Shown: piece by piece, positions 28,597 through 36,194 of the stretch
How positions within the stretch are numbered: the first letter of the stretch is position 1
Layout of the letters: the number at the start of each line of letters is the position of its first letter
Source: JALZCH01 sp036387135
Lineage (GTDB): Bacteria > Acidobacteriota > Blastocatellia > Pyrinomonadales > Pyrinomonadaceae
DNA: 64,000 nucleotides
Direction of reading: 5' to 3'
NCBI GenBank assembly: GCA_036387135.1
Contig: DASVUH010000071.1
Span: forward strand, 157,797 to 221,796
Position numbers and translations under genes: made by a program
Notes under the pieces: model-generated
What the model was told of the DNA's origin: nothing
Databases searched by the model: none
Seen by the model: only the letters and a program-made list of their open reading frames with translations

Positions 28597-29379
28597 ATGA
28601 ATCAGAAACTTAGAATTGCAAGCTGCCAATTTCCCGTCTCTTGTAGTATCGCAAGCAATGCGAAGTTTATTCGTCGGTTTATGAAGAAAGCCGCCGAATC
28701 GGAAGCTGAAGTGATACATTTCCCGGAAACGGCTCTGTCAGGCTATGAGCGCGCGGATTTCACGCCTTCAAGCAATGACAACTGGCAACGCCTTGAAGAA
28801 CAGACGGAAGAGATTGTAAATCTGGCTGGAAAGCTGGGGTTGTGGGTCGTGTTAGGATCATGCCGAAAAATTGCGGGCATGGAAAAACCCGCCAACTGTA
28901 TTCACGTTATTTCCGATACGGGGCAAATTGTCGGCACGTATGATAAGCAGATGCTTACGCCAGCAGAATCCGCTTGGTACACGCCCGGAAATGGATTTCT
29001 GGTCGTCACTATCAACGGTCTAAAGTGCGGATTTCTGATTTGCTACGAAATGTGCTTTCCCGATTTATTCGAGACATATCGAAAAAAAGACGTGCAGTTG
29101 ATTTTTCATTCCTGTCATAATGTTTCAAGAAGTCCGAAACCACTTTTTCAGGAACTGACATTAGCCCAGATTCGCACCCGCGCGGCGGACAATCAAATGT
29201 GGATTTCGGGTTCAACTTCATCGGCTCGATATTCGTTTTCAAAAACCTGTATCGCACGACCTGACGGTTCTGTTCGCAGTTTGAGAAAACATACTAACGG
29301 CATTTTACTGCATGATTTTCCAGATACTACGCTGGGTTGGACCTACGACAATCGAAAGCAGACTCAAATTTCTATTTGA
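28597..29379 (+). CDS. Carbon-nitrogen hydrolase (nitrilase superfamily)
   Basis: The 260-residue enzyme (ATG at 28597 chosen over the TTG at 28588) has the nitrilase triad Glu44 (HFPETALSGY), Lys117 (YDKQML) and Cys149 (LICYEMCFPD). It would hydrolyse an amide or nitrile C-N bond; the substrate cannot be read from the sequence. The length matches single-domain omega-amidase/carbamoylputrescine-amidase relatives. It lies in the cassette-rich accessory region but is followed by an ordinary terminator and not by an attC-like site. Confidence 0.88.
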   Translation: MNQKLRIASCQFPVSCSIASNAKFIRRFMKKAAESEAEVIHFPETALSGYERADFTPSSNDNWQRLEEQTEEIVNLAGKLGLWVVLGSCRKIAGMEKPANCIHVISDTGQIVGTYDKQMLTPAESAWYTPGNGFLVVTINGLKCGFLICYEMCFPDLFETYRKKDVQLIFHSCHNVSRSPKPLFQELTLAQIRTRAADNQMWISGSTSSARYSFSKTCIARPDGSVRSLRKHTNGILLHDFPDTTLGWTYDNRKQTQISI

Positions 29380-29391
29380 AATCGCGTCAAT

Positions 29392-29431
29392 AAAAAAAGG
29401 GACGATTCAAATAAATCGCCCCTTTTTTATT
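29392..29431. terminator. Bidirectional terminator between nitrilase and CBS genes
   Basis: aaaaaagggacgatt pairs with aatcgccccttttttt across a short loop. It separates two convergent genes. Confidence 0.75.
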
Positions 29432-29448
29432 ACAAAGACTACAGAAAT

Positions 29449-30333
29449 TTAACGGCGTCCGCCGGCAGTGCCATAGCTCATACCGCTTCCGGTATCATCA
29501 CCAAGGTCTGTCGAAGGAGTTGTTCTGGTTGTCGTGCTTTCGCTTGTTCCGGTTGAAACTGCGGGCGACGGAGCTAAGAAATCGCTCGAAATTTTGTCGT
29601 CCGTTCTTCCGGTATTGAGCGGAGTGGTTGGAGTTCGTTGTCTCAAAACCAGACGCGAAGATTCTTCTTCCTGATTGAGATAATAGCTGATTGCCATAAC
29701 TGCGCCGACTCCGACGAGAAGCGGCAGAATCGTGCCGGTCATAAAAGCGGCTTTGCCTCCGCTGTTGTGTTGCCGATTACCGCCCCGCATTTTCTGTTCA
29801 TTTCGGCGATTTTGTTGATTATAGCGGGTTGAAAATTGACGCTGTTGCTGATTATAATCGGTTGAAAAATTGCGTTGTTGTTTGCTGAATCTGCGAACGT
29901 CATCCGAACCGTCGGCTTCCGAAATCTCGCGAACCAGCTCGCCCGAACGCGGCGTGTTAAATTCGGCAACATCAGCCTGTGCGACGATGCCGCTCAGCTT
30001 GCCGCTTTCATCAACCACGAGAACGCGGCGAATTTGCTTGTTTTCCATTACATCGCAGCACTGCTCGATGCTTGTGCCGGGGCGGACGCTGACAATGTCG
30101 CTCGTCATTACATCCGAAGCCTTCAAATCGAGCGGGTTTTGACCGCTGCCCGCGAAAGCGCGAACCGTGATGTCGCGGTCTGTAATCGTACCGACCGGTT
30201 TCATTGTCGAATTATTGTCAACGACCGGAATGCAGCCGCAATCGTGATCGACCATCATTTGCGCAATTTCACGAAGACTCGAATCAGGCGTACAGCACGC
30301 CGGATTTTTAGTCATAATTTCTCTAACTTTCAT
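29449..30333 (-). CDS. CBS-pair protein with glutamine/asparagine-rich linker and membrane anchor
   Basis: The 294-residue protein has two CBS motifs (about residues 7-65 and 75-130; MTKNPACC, TITDRDITVR, VMTSDIVSV, GIVAQADVAEF), which bind adenine nucleotides as a sensor. Next comes a low-complexity linker with tandem copies of a QQRxFSTxYNQQ unit (about 150-180), one transmembrane helix (about 195-218) and a Ser/Thr-rich C-terminal tail. The arrangement suggests a CBS sensor tethered to the inner membrane, but no partner is encoded next to it. It runs opposite to its cassette neighbours and therefore probably predates them. Confidence 0.85.
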   Translation of the reverse strand: MKVREIMTKNPACCTPDSSLREIAQMMVDHDCGCIPVVDNNSTMKPVGTITDRDITVRAFAGSGQNPLDLKASDVMTSDIVSVRPGTSIEQCCDVMENKQIRRVLVVDESGKLSGIVAQADVAEFNTPRSGELVREISEADGSDDVRRFSKQQRNFSTDYNQQQRQFSTRYNQQNRRNEQKMRGGNRQHNSGGKAAFMTGTILPLLVGVGAVMAISYYLNQEEESSRLVLRQRTPTTPLNTGRTDDKISSDFLAPSPAVSTGTSESTTTRTTPSTDLGDDTGSGMSYGTAGGRR

Positions 30334-30424
30334 CTCTTTACCTCCAAAAAAATCAAAAATGTCCGAAGCGAATCAATACGCTTATGTGTGTTTGAATGAA
30401 TGTCTGCAAATCCTATTCCTTATC

Positions 30425-30446
30425 TTTTTACAAACAAATCCCGCAA
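30425..30446. repeat. Short remnant resembling the ykgJ 3' end, copy 1
   Basis: These 22 bases differ at one position from 31255-31276, which lies in the larger ykgJ-tail duplicate at 31223-31296. The remnant lies 56 bp before palindrome E. Confidence 0.45.
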
Positions 30447-30481
30447 AATTTGGGGGTATTATCACAACCGATTACAGATAA

Positions 30482-30536
30482 TAAGCCATAATTGAGTGCT
30501 TACCGGAATCATTCCGGTCAATCATAAGTTCTGCGC
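30482..30536 (+). repeat. attC-like palindrome E, left boundary of cassette 1
   Basis: A perfect stem accggaat/attccggt (30502-30509, 30511-30518) lies inside longer imperfect arms and is followed by GTTCTGCGC (30528-30536). That box is exactly complementary to GCGCAGAAC at 31116-31124, after the cassette gene. Confidence 0.6.
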
Positions 30537-30592
30537 TTTCCTGAAACCTTCCGCCTTGCAAGTCGTAAAGAGCAACGAGGAACCTCAGTTAT

Positions 30593-31111
30593 ATGATAAT
30601 CTTTCACACCATCAATGGTTTCATCGCTCTCGTTTCAGGCTTGGCGATAGTTTTTCTGAACAAAGGAACCGGAATTCACCGTATTCTTGGCTATGTCTAC
30701 GTTGCTTCGATGTATGTTTTATGTTTCGCTTCCTTCACCATTCAGGACACAACTCCTTTCTTTAGAGGTTTCGGGATGTTTCATGTGATGGCATTGGCGA
30801 GCATCGCGACGGTCACGGCAGGATTGATTCCGGCTCTTTACAGAAAACGGTTTAGCAATTGGTATCAATGGCATTACTCTTTTATGTTGTGGTCGTATGT
30901 CGGACTCGTGATGGCATTCAATTCACATTTTTTCAGAGAGGTTTTCCTGTTCTTCGGAAATCAGGTCGGGCTTGGGAAGATTATCGGTCTTATTGTAAGC
31001 ATTCTCGTTTTGTGGGGTTTGCCTCCAACAGTTGGCAAAATTTTGATTAACCGGAGAATGCCGATTTACAGACAAAGGTTCGGAACGGACGTAATCAAGG
31101 CATCAGATTAA
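30593..31111 (+). CDS. DUF2306-like integral membrane protein (cassette 1 gene)
   Basis: The 172-residue protein has about five hydrophobic helices with the conserved-looking segment GTGIHRILGYVYVASM and a histidine-bearing FHVMALASI helix. This matches the pattern of DUF2306 predicted membrane proteins, whose paired histidines may hold a haem or metal. The function is unknown. The start is preceded by gaggaa at a slightly long spacing. The gene lies between palindrome E and attC-like site B, whose first box begins 5 bp after the stop codon. This is the compact layout of an integron-type cassette. Confidence 0.75.
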   Translation: MIIFHTINGFIALVSGLAIVFLNKGTGIHRILGYVYVASMYVLCFASFTIQDTTPFFRGFGMFHVMALASIATVTAGLIPALYRKRFSNWYQWHYSFMLWSYVGLVMAFNSHFFREVFLFFGNQVGLGKIIGLIVSILVLWGLPPTVGKILINRRMPIYRQRFGTDVIKASD

Positions 31112-31115
31112 AGCC

Positions 31116-31229
31116 GCGCAGAACAAATTAATGGACGCGGCGCGAAACCGCCGGCGACAGCTTTAGGTTTTTCATGCAACGTATTTAAGAGGCAAGCTGT
31201 TTCGCGCCGCGTCATTTCAATCGTTCAAA
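31116..31229 (+). repeat. attC-like palindrome B, end of cassette 1
   Basis: The site starts GCGCAGAAC (31116-31124) and ends GTTCAAA (31223-31229). It contains a perfect 15-bp stem (31134-31148 with 31199-31213), and the outer arms pair with a bulged base, as in attC sites. Its 3' arm is nearly identical to those of sites A and C. Confidence 0.7.
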
Positions 31230-31296
31230 TAACTTCAACTGTGATTTTCGCTCATTTTTACAAACAAATCACGCAATCGGACGCGACGCATTTCGC
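31223..31296. repeat. Duplicated 3' end of the ykgJ gene, copy 2
   Basis: This segment matches 32245-32319 closely over about 75 bp, including GTTCAAATAACTTCAACTGT. It encodes the same C-terminal residues (QLKLFER) on the minus strand. The rest of the ykgJ frame is missing here, so it is a fragment and not a gene. The sequence between 31297 and 31455 holds nothing recognisable. Confidence 0.75.
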
Positions 31297-31455
31297 TTTT
31301 AAACTTCACTTGCTGCCGATTTCGTCTCTATTAAATTCAGGTTTACGGCTCAGATGTCGCGCTCCGGCAATCGCTCTAACCTGTTCTAACAGCTTCGGTT
31401 TTTGTTCCATAAATTTTATTGCAAAAATGAAAGAAAAGCCTTAATGTCATCCCGG

Positions 31456-31584
31456 CTATAATGTTATTGACGCGAATGATTCCAGTAACACACTTGCATC
31501 TGCGTATTAGCAAGAAACGTTGGCATCAATACACGAAATTCGATGATCGGGCGGAATCATTCTGCTCAATCAATAGTTAGGCGC
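31456..31584 (+). repeat. attC-like palindrome D, left boundary of cassette 2
   Basis: A perfect 10-bp stem (gaatgattcc 31474-31483, ggaatcattc 31553-31562) lies within longer imperfect arms. The site ends with the canonical box GTTAGGC, extended to GTTAGGCGC (31576-31584), which is exactly complementary to GCGCCTAAC at 32138-32146. The 3' arm resembles that of palindrome E. Confidence 0.65.
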
Positions 31585-31627
31585 GTCGCGGTAAGATGAA
31601 ACGATTTTGATGTTCGGAGGTGAAATA

Positions 31628-32110
31628 ATGAAGCGTTTTCTTTTCAATTTAATTGTTGCTGGCAGTGCGCTTTTTCTTTGTGCTTGTCAAGCTTCTGTAA
31701 AAACCGAAACTGCTTTCTTTCGAGATTTCAATTTGGGTGCAACCGTCGAACAGATGAAGGTGGCGCAACTGCGACCGACATTAGGAAGCAGCAGCGGAGG
31801 AACTGCTTTCGGAGAAACTACCGAACGCGAGCACGTTTTCAACCTTGAGTATTTGCTTGACCGACAAAACGGCGCGCCGTTTGACGAAGCTATTTTTTTA
31901 AATCGGCTACAATATGAAATTGCAGGACAAATCAGCAAAGCCGGTGCGAGAGCAAACGGCTCAGGCTCAAGCGGTGACATTTTTTATTTCAACTACTCGG
32001 CAGGTGAAAACAGAGGTTCGATTGATGTCATCGGTGCGAGAGTCGAAGGAAACAAATACAAGTTGTGGTGCGTAGTGCGCGAGAGTGCGGGAATAAAAAG
32101 TGACGACTGA
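31628..32110 (+). CDS. Small lipoprotein of unknown function (cassette 2 gene)
   Basis: The ATG at 31628 is chosen because cggagg lies just upstream. The 160-residue product begins with a signal peptide and a lipobox-like LCAC (Cys at about residue 20), so it is probably membrane-anchored after export. The mature part is a mixed alpha/beta domain with EYLLDRQNGAPFDEAIFLNRL and a C-terminal beta region ending in VVRESAGIKSDD. No family is recognised. It lies alone between palindrome D and attC-like site C, with the first box of C starting 27 bp after the stop codon. Confidence 0.75.
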   Translation: MKRFLFNLIVAGSALFLCACQASVKTETAFFRDFNLGATVEQMKVAQLRPTLGSSSGGTAFGETTEREHVFNLEYLLDRQNGAPFDEAIFLNRLQYEIAGQISKAGARANGSGSSGDIFYFNYSAGENRGSIDVIGARVEGNKYKLWCVVRESAGIKSDD

Positions 32111-32137
32111 AAACGAAGACTCGCGCAGGTTGAGACT

Positions 32138-32251
32138 GCGCCTAACAATTCAATAGATGTGAGGACAAAACAGCCGTTCTTTAAAATCTTGCCCGGTTAA
32201 TTCCACGTCGCTCGTATTCGGTTTTGCCCCACGTCATCTCAACCGTTCAAA
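32138..32251 (+). repeat. attC-like palindrome C, end of cassette 2
   Basis: The site starts GCGCCTAAC (32138-32146), followed by aattcaatagatgtgag as in classical attC sites, and ends cgtcatctcaacc then GTTCAAA (32245-32251). The arms pair imperfectly. The stop codon of the convergent ykgJ gene (32234-32236) lies inside its 3' arm. Confidence 0.7.
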
Positions 32252-32770
32252 TAACTTCAACTGTGATTTTCGTTTATTTTCTACAAACAAATCGCGCAAT
32301 CGAACGCGCCGCATTTCGCCGCCGTCTTTTTTAAACTGCATTTCCGAAAGCTCCGCTTCCGCTTCGCCGATTGTCCAGCAATCGTCTTCGTTTAATTCTT
32401 CAACCGCTTCGCCCGCATCATTGAGCGGGCAAATGTCGCGCAATTCGTAAATTTCTTCTTCGATTTCTTCGAGCCAGCGCAGCGGCAAGCCTTGCGTGCG
32501 GCAGACATACGGGCGCGCATCGTAGATTCGGCACGCTCCTTCTTCATTTAAAAAAGCGCATTTTCCCGTCTCGTGCGGCAAATCGTTTTCGAGCAAATCG
32601 GGATATTTTCGGCGAATGTTTTCCGCCTCGACTTCAAAAACCGTGATGTCGTCAACGCAGCACGCCGAACAGCCGCGCCGACAGTTCAAACGCGCCGCGT
32701 GAACAATTTCAAGGTGAGCGGTTTGCCGCTCAATGTCTCTATAAAATTTTTCCAGCGTTGTTTCCTCCAT
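32234..32770 (-). CDS. YkgJ-family cysteine-cluster protein
   Basis: The 178-residue protein carries the CxxxCxxCC-type cluster (CRRGCSACCVDD, about residues 28-39) and further cysteines in GKCAF, GACRIYDARPYVCRTQG and RDICPLND. This pattern is typical of the YkgJ/zinc- or iron-chelating family (UPF0153) and predicts a bound metal or Fe-S cluster. The function is not established. The gene starts 6 bp after the phosphatase gene and ends the minus-strand operon. Its last codons overlap attC-like site C, and fragments of its 3' end are duplicated at 31223-31296. Confidence 0.85.
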   Translation of the reverse strand: MEETTLEKFYRDIERQTAHLEIVHAARLNCRRGCSACCVDDITVFEVEAENIRRKYPDLLENDLPHETGKCAFLNEEGACRIYDARPYVCRTQGLPLRWLEEIEEEIYELRDICPLNDAGEAVEELNEDDCWTIGEAEAELSEMQFKKDGGEMRRVRLRDLFVENKRKSQLKLFERLR

Positions 32771-32776
32771 TGAAAT

Positions 32777-33229
32777 TTAAATTGAAACGGCAGACGCGGC
32801 GGATAAACGAGCGACGAGTGATTTGACTTGTTGTTCGATTTCCGACAGAGCAAGCGAAGGCGGAACAAAATCAATGTCCGGGACTTTCCAAAATTCAATG
32901 CGATCAACCCAATCGGGGATTCTTTCCAAAACCATCGGACGATGCTCGGCGTCGTACATCGCAATCGTCAAATCCGCCGCTTCCAGATCATCAACGCTTA
33001 CCCTTTGCGGAAAACGCGGCTCGGAAACGTCAATGCCGAGAGCGTTTAATTTTTCGACCGCAAAATGCGAAATCGCTCCGGCATTGGCTTTGTTAAATTC
33101 GATTGCCAGACCGCGCGAATCCGCGAGCCAATCAAGTCCGCGTTCGGCGGCTAAATGATTAAACAAAATTTCGGCGAAACGGCTGCGATAATAATTTCCG
33201 GTGCAAAGAAAAAGTACCTTTTTATTCAT
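32777..33229 (-). CDS. Low-molecular-weight protein-tyrosine phosphatase family protein
   Basis: The 150-residue protein has the P-loop CTGNYYRSR (C-x5-R-S, Cys9-Arg15) near the N-terminus and an acidic PDIDFVPP segment in the position of the general-acid loop. It would form a phospho-cysteine intermediate, acting as a tyrosine phosphatase. An arsenate-reductase role is possible, but the additional redox cysteines of ArsC are not evident. It is the fourth gene of a five-gene minus-strand operon, with gaps of 27 and 6 bp to its neighbours. Confidence 0.85.
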   Translation of the reverse strand: MNKKVLFLCTGNYYRSRFAEILFNHLAAERGLDWLADSRGLAIEFNKANAGAISHFAVEKLNALGIDVSEPRFPQRVSVDDLEAADLTIAMYDAEHRPMVLERIPDWVDRIEFWKVPDIDFVPPSLALSEIEQQVKSLVARLSAASAVSI

Positions 33230-33256
33230 AACAAATTCGTTTGCCGCAAACCGAAG

Positions 33257-34195
33257 TTAAAGAATCGTCGTCACCGCCCAAAGCGAGCAGAGCGAAATCA
33301 CAATCCATAAAATAACTCCTTGCAGCATCGGTTTGATGCCGACTTCGGCGAGAGTTTTGCGCGAAAGCGCCGCGCCGATCAGGAAAAGCGTCAGCGTCAA
33401 GCCCTGGCGGGCGACGCCGACAAAGGAATTGAAAAGATTTTCCGGCAGCGGCGCGTAAGTTTTGATGACTGACGCTATCAAAAAAAGAAAAATGAAAATT
33501 GGAACTGTAACGCGCCTATTCTTACTTTTAAAGACAATCGCGGTAACGAGCGCGAGCGGCGCAATCCAGAGAGCGCGAGTCAATTTAACGGTCGTCGCAA
33601 TTTGCAAAGCCTCATCGCCGAAACGCGCCGCCGCGCCGACGACGCTGCTTGTATCTTGAATTGCTATCGCAGCCCAAATTCCGAACTGCTGTTCGCTTAA
33701 GTTTAACCAATGCCCGACGGCGGGAAAAACAAACAGCGCGACGGAATTTAAAACGAAAATCGTGCCGAGCGAAACGGAAATCTCCTTGTCGTCGGCTTCG
33801 ATGACGGGCGCAACTGCCGCAATCGCGCTGCCGCCGCAAATCGCCGTGCCGCACGAAATCAGATGCGAGATTTTTCGGTCAATCCTGAGCAGCCGACCGA
33901 TGAAATAACCGAGCGCGAGCGTCCCGAAAATCGTCGCGGCGGCAAACAAAATGCCGTCTTTCCCCGCTTCAAAAAGCGTCTCGATGTTCATTCCGAATCC
34001 GAGTCCGACAACCGAAATTTGCAGCAGGAGCTTGGTAATTTTCGCAATTTTGGCTGGAAAAGGATTGCCGATTGTAAAAGCCGCCGCGATTCCGAGCGCC
34101 AAAGCAACGGGCGGCGCAACGAAAGGCAGCAAACAAACGACCGCGAGCAAAACAAAAACCGCTTCCCGCCAATTTACGCTGGGTTCAAAATTCAT
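33257..34195 (-). CDS. UPF0324/YeiH-family membrane protein, putative sulfate exporter family
   Basis: The 312-residue protein has about ten hydrophobic helices and the conserved family segments VGLGFGMN, CGTAICGGSAIAA and IAIQDTSSVVGAA. These match the YeiH/YadS-type Cons_hypoth698 family, whose members are annotated as putative sulfate exporters. The substrate is not established. Its first codons overlap the end of the ypdA-like gene by 4 bp, so the two are translationally coupled. This hints at a sulfur- or thiol-linked role. Confidence 0.88.
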   Translation of the reverse strand: MNFEPSVNWREAVFVLLAVVCLLPFVAPPVALALGIAAAFTIGNPFPAKIAKITKLLLQISVVGLGFGMNIETLFEAGKDGILFAAATIFGTLALGYFIGRLLRIDRKISHLISCGTAICGGSAIAAVAPVIEADDKEISVSLGTIFVLNSVALFVFPAVGHWLNLSEQQFGIWAAIAIQDTSSVVGAAARFGDEALQIATTVKLTRALWIAPLALVTAIVFKSKNRRVTVPIFIFLFLIASVIKTYAPLPENLFNSFVGVARQGLTLTLFLIGAALSRKTLAEVGIKPMLQGVILWIVISLCSLWAVTTIL

Positions 34196-35184
34196 TTTCC
34201 GAGCCGCGCCGCGATTTTCGGCAATATTCTTTTCGTCACTTCAATCGCGCCTTTGATGTGGCGTTCGAGCGTGAAATGTCCGGCGACGTAAATCCCCGAA
34301 ACATTGGTTTCAAAAGTTTCTTCGTCGTAAACCGGAACAATTCCGTATTTCGTTTCTCGAAACTCGACGCCCAGATTTTTCAAAAGAGTCAAATCCGCGT
34401 CCGCGCCGATTAGTACAAAAACCGCGTCGTTCGGCAGAATTTTCACATCGCCGTTCTCGTCTTCCAAAACAACTTCTTTCTCGCGGATTTCGATGACTTG
34501 ACCGAGAAAAAAGACTTGCAGACAATTGCGTTCGAGCTGTTCTTCGAGCGGCTGTTTGACCCAATATTTGATGCAGCCCTGTTTCGGGTCTGAGTTTTCC
34601 CAATCGGCGCGAAATATGGCGAGCGTAGAAATCGCGCCTTCTTCGGCGAGAAATAGCGCGGCTTCGCCCGCAGAGTTTCCGCCGCCGACGACGAGCGTGT
34701 GTTTTCGCACCCAGGGATAAGTTTCCCGAAAAAGATGAGACACTTTCGGCAAATCTTCGCCCGGAACATTAAGGCGGCGCGGATGCGCCATCGCGCCCGT
34801 CGTGAATAAAACTTTTCGAGCCTGATATTGAGATTTTGTCGTTTTGATGTTGAAAAAGCCGGTCGCTGACGCTCGCGGTTCTGACGTTGAAACCGCCAAA
34901 ACTTCTTCTTCGGTTTGCACATTAAGATTGTTGCCCAAAACAAAACGAACGTAATACGACAGCAATTCCTCGCGGGTCGGTTTCTCGCGCGCCGGTTTGA
35001 GCGTGTCCGGCTCTAATTCAAGCTCGTTGACAGTGGAAAAAACAGCCAGCCCGATTGGATAATGATAAATCGTTTCGCCGATCAAGCCTTTTTCCAAAAC
35101 GAGATAATCCAAACCCAATTTTTGCGCCTCGTAAGCCGCCGAAATCCCCGCCGGTCCCGCGCCAATGATAATCAAATCGTACAT
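34192..35184 (-). CDS. ypdA: YpdA-type FAD/NAD(P)-dependent thiol-disulfide reductase
   Basis: The 330-residue flavoprotein begins with the FAD-binding GAGPAG (residues 8-13) and contains the NAD(P)-binding VGGGNSAGEAALF (about 168-180). A second FAD motif near the C-terminus reads GIYVAGHF. The CxxC redox pair of thioredoxin reductase is absent, which matches the YpdA (Bdr) family that reduces bacillithiol disulfide. YpdA-like proteins also occur in bacteria whose thiol is unknown, so the substrate here is an inference. It overlaps the UPF0324 gene by 4 bp and is separated from the phzF-like gene by a 24-bp inverted repeat. Confidence 0.85.
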   Translation of the reverse strand: MYDLIIIGAGPAGISAAYEAQKLGLDYLVLEKGLIGETIYHYPIGLAVFSTVNELELEPDTLKPAREKPTREELLSYYVRFVLGNNLNVQTEEEVLAVSTSEPRASATGFFNIKTTKSQYQARKVLFTTGAMAHPRRLNVPGEDLPKVSHLFRETYPWVRKHTLVVGGGNSAGEAALFLAEEGAISTLAIFRADWENSDPKQGCIKYWVKQPLEEQLERNCLQVFFLGQVIEIREKEVVLEDENGDVKILPNDAVFVLIGADADLTLLKNLGVEFRETKYGIVPVYDEETFETNVSGIYVAGHFTLERHIKGAIEVTKRILPKIAARLGK

Positions 35185-35192
35185 AAGTGAGC

Positions 35193-35260
35193 AGTGAGCA
35201 GTGAGCGGTGAGCAGTCAGAACAGATTTCTCTGCTTACTGCTCACCGCTCACTGCTCACT
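35193..35260. repeat. 24-bp perfect inverted repeat of gtgagc units
   Basis: The arm at 35193-35216 (agtgagca repeats) is the exact reverse complement of 35237-35260, with a 20-base loop. It lies between the phzF-like stop codon and the ypdA start, and could be an attenuator or a REP-like element. Confidence 0.8.
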
Positions 35261-36194
35261 AAAGAAAGATTTCGCCTTTGGCGACAACAACCGATGACCC
35301 GCCGACACGGACTCGTTCGACGTTTCCTTTTTCGCCCGTTATTTCAACGTGAATGCGGCTCGGTCGTTCGATAAAATCACCTTGCTCAATCGTAAAACTC
35401 AGAACATTATTGTTCTTTTTCAATTCCTCCGCAAACAAGCCGTGATGCACGATGTAGCCGCCGATCGCTCCTGCGGCAGCGCCGGTCGCCGGGTCTTCGG
35501 TGATGCCGAATTCGGGGGCGTACATTCTGGTGTGAATCAGAGACGTTTCTTCCAGAGTTTCCCACGCAAATAAGGAAAATTCGCCCGGCAAAATCTTCGG
35601 CAATTCTTCTAATTTCGAGGCATTGGGGCGCGAGCTTTTTAATGCAGCGAGCGAGCGCACCGGAACGACCGTGAAATTAACGCCCGTTCCGCAGACCTGA
35701 ATGGGAGCGTGCGGCTGAAAATCTTCGGGCGAAAGATTAAACGCTTCGGCGATTGTTTTTCTGACGTTTTCGTCCGCGACAATCTCGCCGGGCGAAAATT
35801 TATCCTGCGTCATCGTGACTTTTCGCGGCTCGCCGTTTTTAAACTCGATTTCTACCGGCAGGACACCGACGCCAAGCTCGTGTTTGATTTCAACCGTGCC
35901 GTCCGACGGAACGTTTTCTATAAAACCGAGACGGGCGAGTAAATTCCAGGTTCCGACAACCGGATGTCCGGCGAGCGGCAATTCTTTGGTCGGCGTGAAA
36001 ATCCGCAATCGGCGCAAAGCCTCCGGCTCGTCTGACGGCAGCACGAAAACCGTCTCGGACAAATTCATTTCGCGCGTAATTTGCTGCATTTCCACATCGG
36101 AAATGCCTGCGGCGTCGGGAAAAACGGCGAGCGGATTGCCCGCAAACCTTTGGTCGGTAAAAACGTCTAGTTGATAGAAGCTGAAAGTTCGCAT
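35259..36194 (-). CDS. PhzF-family isomerase/epimerase-like protein
   Basis: The 311-residue protein has the PhzF opening FYQLDVFTDQRFAGNPLAVF, the catalytic-type glutamate in NLSETVFV (about residue 46), TPTKELPLAGHP (about 69-80) and the C-terminal EDPATGAAAGAIGGY. These are the shared motifs of the diaminopimelate-epimerase-like fold. The natural substrate is unknown; no phenazine genes are present. It is the first gene of a minus-strand operon with ypdA, UPF0324, the LMW phosphatase and ykgJ. Confidence 0.9.
   Translation of the reverse strand: MRTFSFYQLDVFTDQRFAGNPLAVFPDAAGISDVEMQQITREMNLSETVFVLPSDEPEALRRLRIFTPTKELPLAGHPVVGTWNLLARLGFIENVPSDGTVEIKHELGVGVLPVEIEFKNGEPRKVTMTQDKFSPGEIVADENVRKTIAEAFNLSPEDFQPHAPIQVCGTGVNFTVVPVRSLAALKSSRPNASKLEELPKILPGEFSLFAWETLEETSLIHTRMYAPEFGITEDPATGAAAGAIGGYIVHHGLFAEELKKNNNVLSFTIEQGDFIERPSRIHVEITGEKGNVERVRVGGSSVVVAKGEIFL

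Noticed and set aside
31241..31444. 67-codon plus-strand frame after palindrome B
   Set aside because: It begins inside the antisense of the duplicated ykgJ tail, so it is unlikely to be a cassette gene.
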